Below, piece by piece: positions 1 through 8,961 of a stretch of 64,000 nt of DNA. The stretch spans positions 8,829,487-8,893,486 of the forward strand of contig NZ_CP045997.1 in assembly GCF_010233585.1 (NCBI RefSeq). The letters run 5' to 3'. The notes below the pieces were generated by a model. It did not search any database and was not told the origin of the DNA. It worked only from the letters and a program-made list of their open reading frames with translations. How positions within the stretch are numbered: the first letter of the stretch is position 1; the number at the start of each line of letters is the position of its first letter. The DNA is from Spirosoma endbachense (GTDB lineage: Bacteria; Bacteroidota; Bacteroidia; Cytophagales; Spirosomataceae). Both the position numbers and the translations under genes were made by a program.

Positions 1-61
1 ATGCTTCCAGAGCCACTTTGGCTTTAAAGGCAGGCGAGTGCTGCTTGCGTTTTGCTTTCAT
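1..61 (-). CDS. IS3-family transposase OrfA, N-terminal fragment at window edge
   Basis: Reading the minus strand from an ATG at 61 gives about 20 residues beginning MKAKRKQHSPAFKAKVALEA before the window ends. This is the typical start of the small helix-turn-helix OrfA protein of IS3-family elements (KRxxxSxxFKxKVALEA pattern). OrfA binds the element ends and is normally fused to the DDE integrase OrfB by frameshifting; that part would lie outside the window. It is cut only by the window edge, so whether the copy is intact cannot be judged. Confidence 0.8.
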   Translation of the reverse strand, partial: MKAKRKQHSPAFKAKVALEA

Positions 62-121
62 TTTGAACCACTATTTACAGCTTGTTTTTCAACTTAGCTA
101 GTGGTCCTAATTTGGGGGAGT
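1..121 (-). mobile_element. End of an IS3-family insertion sequence (partial)
   Basis: The transposase start at 61 is followed outward by about 60 non-coding bases, then the stretch 100-119, which on the minus strand reads CCCCCAAATTAGGACCACT. This resembles the terminal repeats of IS3-family elements. The exact boundary is an estimate because the other end and the target duplication are not visible. The element end lies within about 20 bases of the stop codon of the DUF2461 gene at 137. Confidence 0.55.
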
Positions 122-136
122 ACTATATAACTACTT

Positions 137-802
137 TCACCCCACCGCCCGGTTCAGGAACTGCACGAACGGCTGGAGACCTGCAAATACGTCGATCGTC
201 CGTTTGGAAAGACTGGATTTAGTCAACGCATCATCGACCAGATTATGGCTCGATGTAAAGCTTTTTAACTTAAGGTATTCGATGGCTGGGTTATCGGCTG
301 CGTAGCCTTTGGGTGGCCGTTGCAGGGCTTCTCCGCGATTCAAACCAGTGAAGTGTTTTGTAAAGGCTGGTTGCATAAGCAGGCTTTCAAATTCAGCCAG
401 ATTGTAGTCAATTTCCTGTCGGATCGTAGCCAGGATGGTTGCATCCGGCATATAAAGTCCACCTGCAATAAAACTTCTGCCCGGCTCCAGATTGAAGTAA
501 TAGCCTGCTGATTCCAGTTTCTTGCCGCCCTTGTTGAACCACGCGCCGAAGTTGGTTTTATAAGGCGATTTGTTGGCCGAAAAACGCACATCGCGGTTGA
601 TGCGGAAGATGCAGCTTTTAGCCTGAAGGGGTGTTTCAGAAATAGCCGGATCAATCGTGTTTAAGCCATCTATCAAGGTAGTGACAAATTGAATGAAGTC
701 GCCTTTGGCTGCTTCGTAAGCAGGGCGATTGGCATCGAACCAGGGTTTGTTATTGTTCGCTTTCAGATCGGTCAGAAACGAAAGGGTAGTGGCTTTAAGC
801 AT
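137..802 (-). CDS. DUF2461 family protein
   Basis: The 221-residue product matches the DUF2461 (TIGR02453) family. It has the N-terminal FLxxLKxNNxKxWFDxNRxxYE segment, the central IFRINRDVRFSxNKSPYKTN segment, and a GYYFNLEPG...AGGLYMP stretch. The family is widespread in Bacteroidota and its biochemical role is unknown. There is no signal peptide, so it is probably cytoplasmic. It is transcribed divergently from the ABC-F gene, with a candidate -7 box at 827-834. An IS3-type element ends just downstream of its stop codon, but the reading frame looks complete and of normal family length. Confidence 0.9.
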   Translation of the reverse strand: MLKATTLSFLTDLKANNNKPWFDANRPAYEAAKGDFIQFVTTLIDGLNTIDPAISETPLQAKSCIFRINRDVRFSANKSPYKTNFGAWFNKGGKKLESAGYYFNLEPGRSFIAGGLYMPDATILATIRQEIDYNLAEFESLLMQPAFTKHFTGLNRGEALQRPPKGYAADNPAIEYLKLKSFTSSHNLVDDALTKSSLSKRTIDVFAGLQPFVQFLNRAVG

Positions 803-826
803 GAGTTTGTCATTGAGTCAATCGGG

Positions 827-834
827 CAAAACTA
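827..834 (-). promoter_or_regulatory. Candidate Bacteroidota -7 box for the DUF2461 gene
   Basis: On the minus strand these bases read TAGTTTTG, an exact TAnnTTTG match to the -7 element used by the Bacteroidota primary sigma factor. It lies 25 bases upstream of the ATG at 802. No clear -33 TTTG is seen, so this is a candidate. Confidence 0.5.
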
Positions 835-919
835 CGTAATTTAGCCAGATACCAGGCGAAGATTTATGCAGAATCCATTCCTCGGCAAGAAGCTTGAAGA
901 GGTTCCCTTTTCCCGCTAA

Positions 920-2593
<1,674 letters not shown>

Positions 2594-2615
2594 GTACTTA
2601 ATACAGGTAATTCTG

Positions 2616-2655
2616 AAAACGGGTAATTGGGGATAGAGCCCTGATTACCCGTTTT
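2616..2655 (+). terminator. Rho-independent terminator after the ABC-F gene
   Basis: AAAACGGGTAAT (2616-2627) pairs perfectly with ATTACCCGTTTT (2644-2655) and is followed by a T-rich run. It begins 22 bases after the ABC-F stop codon. Confidence 0.85.
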
Positions 2656-2768
2656 TGTTTTTGCACATCGTTCGTTAGAAACCGTGCTACGGCTATTGGC
2701 GAATGACTGATTTAGACAATTCGACCGGATTGCAGTTATACATTAGCAAACTATCATGCACCATTCCT

Positions 2769-4115
2769 ATGCAGTCATTCGATCTTATTGTTATTGGCAC
2801 TGGGTCTGCCGGAAAGACCGTCGCTGAAACGGTCCGTGAAGCCGGTAAATCTGTCGCTATTATTGATAAATTACCTTTTGGCGGTACCTGCTCACAGCGC
2901 GGATGTGATCCGAAGAAAGTACTGGTGGGTGCGGCCGAAATCGTGGCTCGATCTGCCCAGTTGACCGGAAGAGGAATCACAAATACGGCTACCATAAACT
3001 GGGCTGACCTGATTCAATTTAAAAAAACATTTACCGATTCGATCCCCGAAAAGACCGAGAAGAAATTTACAGACCAGGGCATTCAGCTTTTTCATGGTGC
3101 AGCTACATTCCTGTCGGCAACGACAATTCGGGTCGGTGATGAGGAGTTATCGGCTAACCATATTGTTATTGCTACCGGTCAACGACCGCAAACTCTGAAC
3201 ATTCCGGGCGAAGAGCTCCTCATTGACAGTACCAGGTTTATGGAACTCGCGGAGTTGCCTAACGAGATCGTGACGGTGGGCGGGGGGTACATTGCCTTCG
3301 AGTTTGCGCATATTGCCGCGCGTGCCGGGGCCAAGGTGACCATTCTTCATCAGGGCAAACAACCACTGGAAGGATTCGATGCTGATTTGGTTGACTTATT
3401 GGTCAAAGCCATGCGTGCTATCGGCATTTTTATCGTGCTGGAAGCAAAGGTAACCGAAGTAGAAAAAACGCCAGCTAGGTTAATGGTTCACTATGAGCAC
3501 GGTGGTGAAAGCTACTCGGCAGAGGCTGATTTGGTCGTTCATGCTGCTGGCAGGGTAGCCGACGTGGCCGAAATGGCCTTGGATGCTGCTGGCGTTGCGA
3601 TCGGTAAGAAGGGCGTGATGGTGAACGAATACCTTCAAAGCGCATCGAATCCGGCAGTATATGCCTGTGGTGACGTGGCCGACAAAGGATTGCCACTTAC
3701 GCCATTGGCGTCGTATGAAGGTAGTATTGTAGCACACAATATCCTGAATGGCAATCAGCGTACCTACACAAACGATCCGGTGCCAACAACCGTATTTACC
3801 GGGCCACCACTAGCCTCTATCGGTCTGACCGAAGAACAGGCCAGACAGCAAGGGCTTCCGGTAAAGGTCATGTTTCAGGAAACCGCCGATTGGTACGTAA
3901 GCCGCCGAATCAATGAGCCGATTACGGGCTTTAAAACGTTGGTTGATGCCGAAACGGATCAGATCGTAGGAGCACATTTGCTGGGTTCTGGCAGTGAAGA
4001 CGTAATTAACCTGTTTGCGATGGCCATGAAGCACAAGATTCCGGCTAAGGCACTAGGTGCTATGCTATTCGCTTACCCGACTCATGCGTCAGATATAAAT
4101 TCCATGCTGCCCTGA
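2769..4115 (+). CDS. Glutathione reductase-like FAD/NAD(P) disulfide oxidoreductase
   Basis: This is a class I pyridine nucleotide-disulfide oxidoreductase of 448 residues counted from the ATG at 2769. FAD is bound through GTGSAG near residue 10. The redox pair is CSQRGC (Cys41 and Cys46), in the context GGTCxxxGCxPKK of glutathione, mercuric and dihydrolipoamide reductases. The NAD(P) Rossmann motif is GGGYIAFE, and a second FAD segment (VYACGDVAD) follows. The C-terminus has YPTHASD where glutathione reductases have HPTxxE, so the usual base His-Glu pair is altered and the substrate is uncertain. Translation could begin 22 codons upstream, but that extension has no family counterpart. It converges with the next gene, with 11 bases between stop codons. 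Confidence 0.88.
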   Translation: MQSFDLIVIGTGSAGKTVAETVREAGKSVAIIDKLPFGGTCSQRGCDPKKVLVGAAEIVARSAQLTGRGITNTATINWADLIQFKKTFTDSIPEKTEKKFTDQGIQLFHGAATFLSATTIRVGDEELSANHIVIATGQRPQTLNIPGEELLIDSTRFMELAELPNEIVTVGGGYIAFEFAHIAARAGAKVTILHQGKQPLEGFDADLVDLLVKAMRAIGIFIVLEAKVTEVEKTPARLMVHYEHGGESYSAEADLVVHAAGRVADVAEMALDAAGVAIGKKGVMVNEYLQSASNPAVYACGDVADKGLPLTPLASYEGSIVAHNILNGNQRTYTNDPVPTTVFTGPPLASIGLTEEQARQQGLPVKVMFQETADWYVSRRINEPITGFKTLVDAETDQIVGAHLLGSGSEDVINLFAMAMKHKIPAKALGAMLFAYPTHASDINSMLP

Positions 4116-4126
4116 TTAAGAGCCAA

Positions 4127-5071
4127 TTATGACTGGAGTAATCGATACAGCATTTCAATGCCAATGCCCGCTGTAAATAAGCGCTCTTTCCGATTCTGAA
4201 GCAATTGCTGAGTCCAGTCAACGAAACCGCCATCGCCGATGTCAATTGATTGTCCATTGTGTTCAATCACAATTTTACATTGCAGCCCCTTGTAGTAATT
4301 ATTGTCGCCAACAACATTCTCTGGAATCTCGATACGAACGTCGGCCTGTTGTTCCCTTACATAGTCGACCAGTTTAGTCACGAAGGCAACCGGGTCGGCG
4401 TAACCTTTGCGTGGATAGCACCGAAACGTCAGCTTGTCGATGTGTAACGTATCGCGAAAAAGCGCCGTCATCATGGCTACATGCTCGGCTAATGCTTCTT
4501 TTTCGAATCGATGGCTACCTGAATCGCGGCCAGCCAAAACGAAACAGGCAATTTTAAAATGCGATCGCATTCCAGGTATATCGGGCAATGTAGGGGTCCG
4601 AAGGTGACGATGAATTGTACTGAATCGCAGCTTTTCCGGAGCCAAATGAGCTGACTTTCGCTTTGTCAGCCGGGCATCTGCAACGTGCAGTGCGAGTGCG
4701 TTGGTCGCGTCGGCAACGACCTCCGTTTGCCGGGTAGCCGACAGCACTTTTTTCTGACCAGTAGTAGAAATGACGGAGCAGCTTCCTAACGGAGCTACCG
4801 GGGATAACTCCACTGGTGAGAAGTCAAATTGATTAAAAACGGTAAATATCTGGCTTTCCAGGGCGTGTAGGCCAACGACATCGATATCGGCAGGTTTAAC
4901 AAACCGATTGCTCTGGTAGGCCCGCAACAGCTCAGCGGGTGATAGCTGTTGAGCTTTGCGGTCAAATACATCCAACAGCAAGGAGGTCAGTTCTGAACTG
5001 GTGAGCTCGTTTGCCAGGACGTCGATCAGGTCAGGCCGACCAATTCGTTCTGCTATTTTTTGAGCAATCAT
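4127..5071 (-). CDS. Uncharacterised protein with possible class II aminoacyl-tRNA synthetase-like core
   Basis: I do not recognise this 314-residue protein with confidence. It has no signal peptide or membrane segment. Some parts recall the class II aminoacyl-tRNA synthetase fold. A central APLGSCSVI...QKKVLSATRQTEVVADATNAL region is followed by a basic stretch with KLRFSTIHRHLRT that could correspond to motif 2. The C-terminal GIGIEMLYRLL resembles motif 3, which usually reads GxGxxR; here Met replaces the motif Arg. No anticodon-binding domain is present. It might be a synthetase paralogue with another job, as HisZ and PoxA are, but this is inference. The next gene upstream on the same strand starts its coding 50 bases away, so co-transcription with the iron-sulfur and OsmC genes is possible. 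Confidence 0.6.
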   Translation of the reverse strand: MIAQKIAERIGRPDLIDVLANELTSSELTSLLLDVFDRKAQQLSPAELLRAYQSNRFVKPADIDVVGLHALESQIFTVFNQFDFSPVELSPVAPLGSCSVISTTGQKKVLSATRQTEVVADATNALALHVADARLTKRKSAHLAPEKLRFSTIHRHLRTPTLPDIPGMRSHFKIACFVLAGRDSGSHRFEKEALAEHVAMMTALFRDTLHIDKLTFRCYPRKGYADPVAFVTKLVDYVREQQADVRIEIPENVVGDNNYYKGLQCKIVIEHNGQSIDIGDGGFVDWTQQLLQNRKERLFTAGIGIEMLYRLLQS

Positions 5072-5121
5072 ACGTCCGCTGGATTTACAGAATCGGGGAG
5101 TGGCTTATTGGACAGCCGGGT

Positions 5122-5556
5122 TTATCCCACGAATCCAACTTTTAGATGCGTACCATCGCAATACGGTTTGTTACTACTGGCACCGCACCGACAAAAGGCT
5201 GTAACCTTGTTCTTTTGCGTTTCGTGACCGTCTGCGTCTTTCACTCGAAGATTACCGTATACCAGCAACGGGCCATTGGGCAACGGTTCCACCAGGCTTT
5301 CGGCCAGTATAGCTTCTGGCTCGATTGCCTCTTCATTGCGGAAATAACTCAATGCTTTTGATGGACAGCGGTCAACCTGCTCAATAATGCGCTGGGTACC
5401 AGCTCCCTCTATGTTGACCCAGGGTCGTGCACGAGGATTGAATACCTCGGCTAGTTGTGTCCAGCAGAGTTTTGAATGAATGCAGACCGCAGGTTTCCAG
5501 ACAACGGTAATCTCGCCGTTGCTATTGGTTTTTGTAATTTCCGGGCTCTCGCTCAT
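5122..5556 (-). CDS. Fused YjdI-type (4Fe-4S) and CDGSH iron-sulfur protein
   Basis: The 144-residue protein joins two small iron-sulfur modules. The N-terminal half is YjdI-like (Fer4_19), with Cys25, Cys31 and Cys64 in CIHSKLC and CPSKALS contexts. The C-terminal half is a CDGSH-type module, with CRCGASSNKPYCDGTH giving Cys122, Cys124, Cys133 and His137, the 3Cys-1His ligand set of a 2Fe-2S cluster. Thr replaces the Ser of CDGSH, which is common in bacterial members. It probably acts in the cytoplasm in electron transfer or stress sensing. It lies five bases downstream of the OsmC gene on the same strand, so the two are likely one operon linked to redox defence. Confidence 0.88.
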   Translation of the reverse strand: MSESPEITKTNSNGEITVVWKPAVCIHSKLCWTQLAEVFNPRARPWVNIEGAGTQRIIEQVDRCPSKALSYFRNEEAIEPEAILAESLVEPLPNGPLLVYGNLRVKDADGHETQKNKVTAFCRCGASSNKPYCDGTHLKVGFVG

Positions 5557-5561
5557 AGTCG

Positions 5562-6020
5562 TTATGAATTAGGCTCTTCAGTCAGTAACTCAACGCTGGT
5601 AGATGGGGGATGGTTTGGGCTTAAATCGTCGACGAGCGTTGTCTCAAAGTCAATAGGATCTCCCAGTGCCCGATGAATAGGGCATCGATCCGCTAATTCA
5701 AGTAACCGGACGCGCTGTTCCTGACTCAGGTCACCGTTTAAATTCAGCTTCATCGAAAATAAAGACCGCTTTCCTACCGGGTCATACGTGTAACTGACGT
5801 GAGCAACAATCGAATCGACGGGCCAGCCTTTACGGTCAGCGTACATGCGCAGGGTTATGACCGTGCAGGATGCCAGCGATCCTGCCAGTAATTCTCCCGG
5901 CCTCATACCCCGATCCTGACCACCCGCTTCGTGGGGTTCGTCGACAACAATAACTTGCGAACTGGTCGAGAGATGAGTCTCATAAGGTGACCGTTCGATT
6001 CGGGCAGTGATGGTGGCCAT
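5562..6020 (-). CDS. OsmC/Ohr family peroxiredoxin-like protein
   Basis: The 152-residue length and layout match OsmC-family thiol peroxidases. The two redox cysteines are Cys52 in the LLAGSLASCTVITLRMYADRKG segment and Cys113 in DRCPIHRALG. Such proteins reduce organic hydroperoxides or hydrogen peroxide in the cytoplasm. The glycine-rich GMRPGELLAGSLASC lead into the first cysteine is more like OsmC/YhfA than Ohr. It is followed after five bases by the iron-sulfur fusion gene, and a hairpin at 6054-6108 separates it from pyrE, so it probably has its own promoter between 6020 and 6054. Confidence 0.92.
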   Translation of the reverse strand: MATITARIERSPYETHLSTSSQVIVVDEPHEAGGQDRGMRPGELLAGSLASCTVITLRMYADRKGWPVDSIVAHVSYTYDPVGKRSLFSMKLNLNGDLSQEQRVRLLELADRCPIHRALGDPIDFETTLVDDLSPNHPPSTSVELLTEEPNS

Positions 6021-6053
6021 GTTACGGGTTGTGGTTTACGGTTACTGGTTTAC

Positions 6054-6108
6054 AGGATTCGGTTTACAGTTATTGGGCTTGGCGCTTTCTGTGTGTAAAC
6101 CGAATCCT
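6054..6108 (-). terminator. Hairpin downstream of pyrE, candidate terminator
   Basis: AGGATTCGGTTTACA (6054-6068) pairs perfectly with TGTAAACCGAATCCT (6094-6108) around a 25-base loop. On the minus strand it begins 5 bases after the pyrE stop. The GGTTTAC heptamer occurs three times here (6033, 6048 and 6061). There is no long T-tract, so it could also be a repeat element. Confidence 0.55.
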
Positions 6109-6113
6109 TTCCC

Positions 6114-6755
6114 TTATTCTTTTCCCCATTCGGCTGGGTTTTCGCGCCAGGTGGTAAGTGAAGCCAGTGCTTCGGCCGGAATGTAGTCGAGTGCCTGTGC
6201 TTCGGATAACAAACTAGTATAATCGCTCAGACAGACTAACGGGACATTTTTATTGGCAAAATTCTGGGCGGCCAACGGGAAACCATAGGTGAAAATGGCA
6301 GCCATCCCCAACACATCAGCCCCGGCTGCACGGAGTGCATCGACCACTTTAAGCGAACTGCCGCCTGTTGAAATCAGATCTTCGATCACCACCACACGCT
6401 GTCCGGCTTCTAATCGCCCTTCAATCTGTTTGCCCATACCATGTGCTTTAGGCTCGGGCCGGACGTAACAATAGGGAAGGTTTAAGGCGTCGGCAACGAG
6501 AACGCCTTGTGGAATGCCCGCCGTAGCAACGCCTGCAATCACGTCTACCGTTGGAAACTCCTGCCGGATGCGATCGGCCAGGGCATTTTTAATGAATGTA
6601 CGGACTTCCGGATAAGCCAATGTAACGCGGTTGTCGCAATAGATGGGTGATTTCCAGCCCGAACTCCAGGTAAAAGGTGAGTTAGGTTGTAAACGGACAG
6701 CCTGCACAGCGAGTAAGTGGCGGGCAACGGTTTGTTGGATTGATAATGAGTTCAC
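6114..6755 (-). CDS. pyrE: Orotate phosphoribosyltransferase
   Basis: PyrE joins orotate and PRPP to form orotidine 5'-phosphate in de novo pyrimidine synthesis, in the cytoplasm. The sequence has the FTWSSGWKSPIYCDNR segment characteristic of bacterial PyrE and the PRPP-binding loop VVIEDLISTGGSS (about 122-134 of 213 residues). A catalytic-loop region with RPEPKAHGMGKQIEG lies between them. I start it at the GTG at 6755. A longer reading begins at a TTG at 6782 that falls inside an exact -7 promoter box and would add a hydrophobic MNLLLFLLL extension foreign to PyrE. The resulting 213 residues fit the family length. Confidence 0.93.
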   Translation of the reverse strand: MNSLSIQQTVARHLLAVQAVRLQPNSPFTWSSGWKSPIYCDNRVTLAYPEVRTFIKNALADRIRQEFPTVDVIAGVATAGIPQGVLVADALNLPYCYVRPEPKAHGMGKQIEGRLEAGQRVVVIEDLISTGGSSLKVVDALRAAGADVLGMAAIFTYGFPLAAQNFANKNVPLVCLSDYTSLLSEAQALDYIPAEALASLTTWRENPAEWGKE

Positions 6756-6779
6756 GAGTAACAAAAAAAGTAGCAGGTT

Positions 6780-6787
6780 CAAAAGTA
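6780..6787 (-). promoter_or_regulatory. Candidate -7 box of pyrE
   Basis: The minus strand reads TACTTTTG, an exact TAnnTTTG match, 24 bases upstream of the GTG start at 6755. It overlaps the TTG at 6782 that a naive reading would use as the start codon. Confidence 0.6.
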
Positions 6788-7014
6788 GGAAAATGAACGC
6801 ATACCTCTTCCTTTGTTTTCCTGAGCCAGTCGAAAATTTTCCTGAAATAGACCTTATCCAGAGCGGGCGGTAACTGAACTTTATAACCGTATACTCTTAT
6901 CCCGAAAGGTTCGCCATCATTCGCAAACTGCCGGAGGAAAACGAATGAAACCCTGAACGGACAACAATTCTGGGGCCATCAGCAAGAAGCCCGTTTTATA
7001 GAAGTTTACGCACC

Positions 7015-8514
7015 CTATTTGGTGTCTTTTTTCTGATCGTAGACTTCCCAGGAGCAGGTTTCCAGAAACATTCGGCCGTCAAGTAACTTCGTCGTTGATC
7101 CGTCGGAAATTAAAAGTGTAGCTGGCCCTTCAACCGTTCCCCAGACTTGATTGGGGTCAGAAGAGGGGAAACAAATTAATGTTTTAGACGAAGATCCCGA
7201 AAGCTTGAGCTGAAACGCCAGTTTTTCATGGCGAAAATTAATTTCTCCACCAGTCAGGAGTTTAGCGTGATCGGGGCTACTAAACGTTCGGTTCTGCAAC
7301 GTATACTGCTGACTGACCAGATGAAAGCCAGACCGTAAAATCTCGTCGCCCCGTTGAAGGTAAATGTAACTACCTGGGGTGCCGAAAATATTCCATCCAC
7401 TGCCCGAGAAATGATACCAGGTCCAACTGGCTGGCTGCCGTTCCGGCGTATCGTTCAGGCGACCTTGTTCATGATAGGCCTGACCCTCGATTTTAGCCTG
7501 ATAGTCATCCCACGAAATGGATCCTGACACGTTGCTGCTCGGAATTTGAGAAACATAACTAAAGCTTGGCGCTCCAATATGTACCCCGCTAAGAACGGTT
7601 TGCAGAACACCCGGCATGACACCCGTTGGATAAGCGGCAAACGGAGGTTGTGTTGGCCTGATGTCAAAAACGCCCGATACTTCGGGGAAATTGACTCGAA
7701 TCTGGTAGTGGTTATCAGTACTGGAGCCCGTGTGTTGAATGAGTAAGCAGCCCGGAATTTCCAGATGATCGGCGGCCGTTTTAAGCGCCGACTGAGGCAT
7801 GATGCTTGTGAATCGTTTAACAATGCCTTGTCGGGTTTTGAGCGATATGGTAAAAACGGCTTTCTTTTCTTTCGTGTCTGCTGGTTGCCACCAATGTTGA
7901 GGAATAAAGGTCAACACCATCGAACTGCCGTCTTGAAGAAAAAAGTCAAAATACCACCATTGTAGCTGAACTTTGGGTCGAAGAAAGTTATCAACCTGTA
8001 GCTGATGGAATCGATCGGTGTTCTGCCAGTGCTGATAGGTAAGGAATTTGCTGATAAGCCCTCTTGGAAATAGTTGCGGCATTAAGCGCTTCGTTAAGGG
8101 CTCATTGGGTAAACTGAAATTGCCGTCTTTTCGGGCTTGGAAGCGCTCGACTTTCTTAACGAATCTACGGGAAAGTTCGCCGTAATAACGGGGCAAAGAC
8201 GCTTCGTTTCCAGCCAGTTCATCCCACTTCAACAGCGGATCAGCCGAGGATAAATTAATTTTAAGTAAGAGCAAGTCCTTCTGTCCCTGAAACAACGCCT
8301 GGGCGGTAGGCATTACCTGTTCAGGCGTTAGGAGTGAAATAAAGCCATCTCTGGAAAGGGATGGGGGAGCGAAACAGGCTTTGTTGGCATACGTAAGCCA
8401 ATCGGACTGCTTTACAATATAAAAAAGTGTTTCTGAGGCCAGGGCTTTACTAACCGACAAAGCTGTTGCCAGACCTAACAGGAAGAGCCAGGTAACTCTA
8501 TTTTTCTTACGCAT
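7015..8514 (-). CDS. Secreted DUF952 / CrtC-AttH lipocalin-like fusion protein
   Basis: This protein has about 499 residues from the ATG at 8514, with an N-terminal signal peptide (hydrophobic WLFLLGLATALSVSKALA). Residues about 30-115 match the DUF952 domain: FYIVKQSDW, DGFISLLTPEQV, and a LLLLKINL stretch ending in LPRYYGEL. DUF952 usually reads GFIHLS and FPHxYG, so both conserved histidines are replaced here. From about residue 180 a second module begins with VQLQWWYFDFFLQDGSSMVLTF, typical of CrtC (hydroxyneurosporene hydratase) and AttH lipocalin-type proteins. Several tryptophan-rich strands and FSGSGWNIFG follow. I infer an exported hydrophobic-ligand protein. No neighbour is clearly functionally linked. 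Confidence 0.75.
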   Translation of the reverse strand: MRKKNRVTWLFLLGLATALSVSKALASETLFYIVKQSDWLTYANKACFAPPSLSRDGFISLLTPEQVMPTAQALFQGQKDLLLLKINLSSADPLLKWDELAGNEASLPRYYGELSRRFVKKVERFQARKDGNFSLPNEPLTKRLMPQLFPRGLISKFLTYQHWQNTDRFHQLQVDNFLRPKVQLQWWYFDFFLQDGSSMVLTFIPQHWWQPADTKEKKAVFTISLKTRQGIVKRFTSIMPQSALKTAADHLEIPGCLLIQHTGSSTDNHYQIRVNFPEVSGVFDIRPTQPPFAAYPTGVMPGVLQTVLSGVHIGAPSFSYVSQIPSSNVSGSISWDDYQAKIEGQAYHEQGRLNDTPERQPASWTWYHFSGSGWNIFGTPGSYIYLQRGDEILRSGFHLVSQQYTLQNRTFSSPDHAKLLTGGEINFRHEKLAFQLKLSGSSSKTLICFPSSDPNQVWGTVEGPATLLISDGSTTKLLDGRMFLETCSWEVYDQKKDTK

Positions 8515-8961
8515 TCGCTCCACCACAGACAATAACTCGTTGCTGGTTTTACGTCTAATGTAGGTTTGTTTATTCGTAAAATCTATAGCAGGCAGGCAAA
8601 TTGGCGATTTTGAGAGGGGTTTCGAAGGCTTTTCGAGACGCGTTTATCCACCTTATCTTCGGTGCTTATAACGCTTCACTATGCTGAAAACCAGCTAAGC
8701 CAATATCCGGGAACAGTACCTGAAAGTCGGCTGCTGGTTTACTTGGTGAGTTCCTATACCAGGCCCAAACTTCATGGCTTATTATTAAATAGATAAATAG
8801 TTTAATTATAACAATAGTAAAAATTAAAAATATGTTTTTTGAAAATAATCAATATTATATTCTATAAATTAGGATTAAAATGGAATTTGATGGAATTGAT
8901 CTTGTCTGCTTCAAATCTGAAGCTGAACACTCTTTTGCTTAACTTATAGGAGAAACACACA
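8515..8961. other. Divergent intergenic region, AT-rich
   Basis: No coding sequence is evident. The stretch 8780-8885 is strongly AT-rich and precedes the TldD gene, so its promoter is probably here, but no exact TAnnTTTG was found. AGGAG at 8948-8952, ten bases before the GTG of the TldD gene, is an unusually good Shine-Dalgarno sequence for this phylum. Confidence 0.5.
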
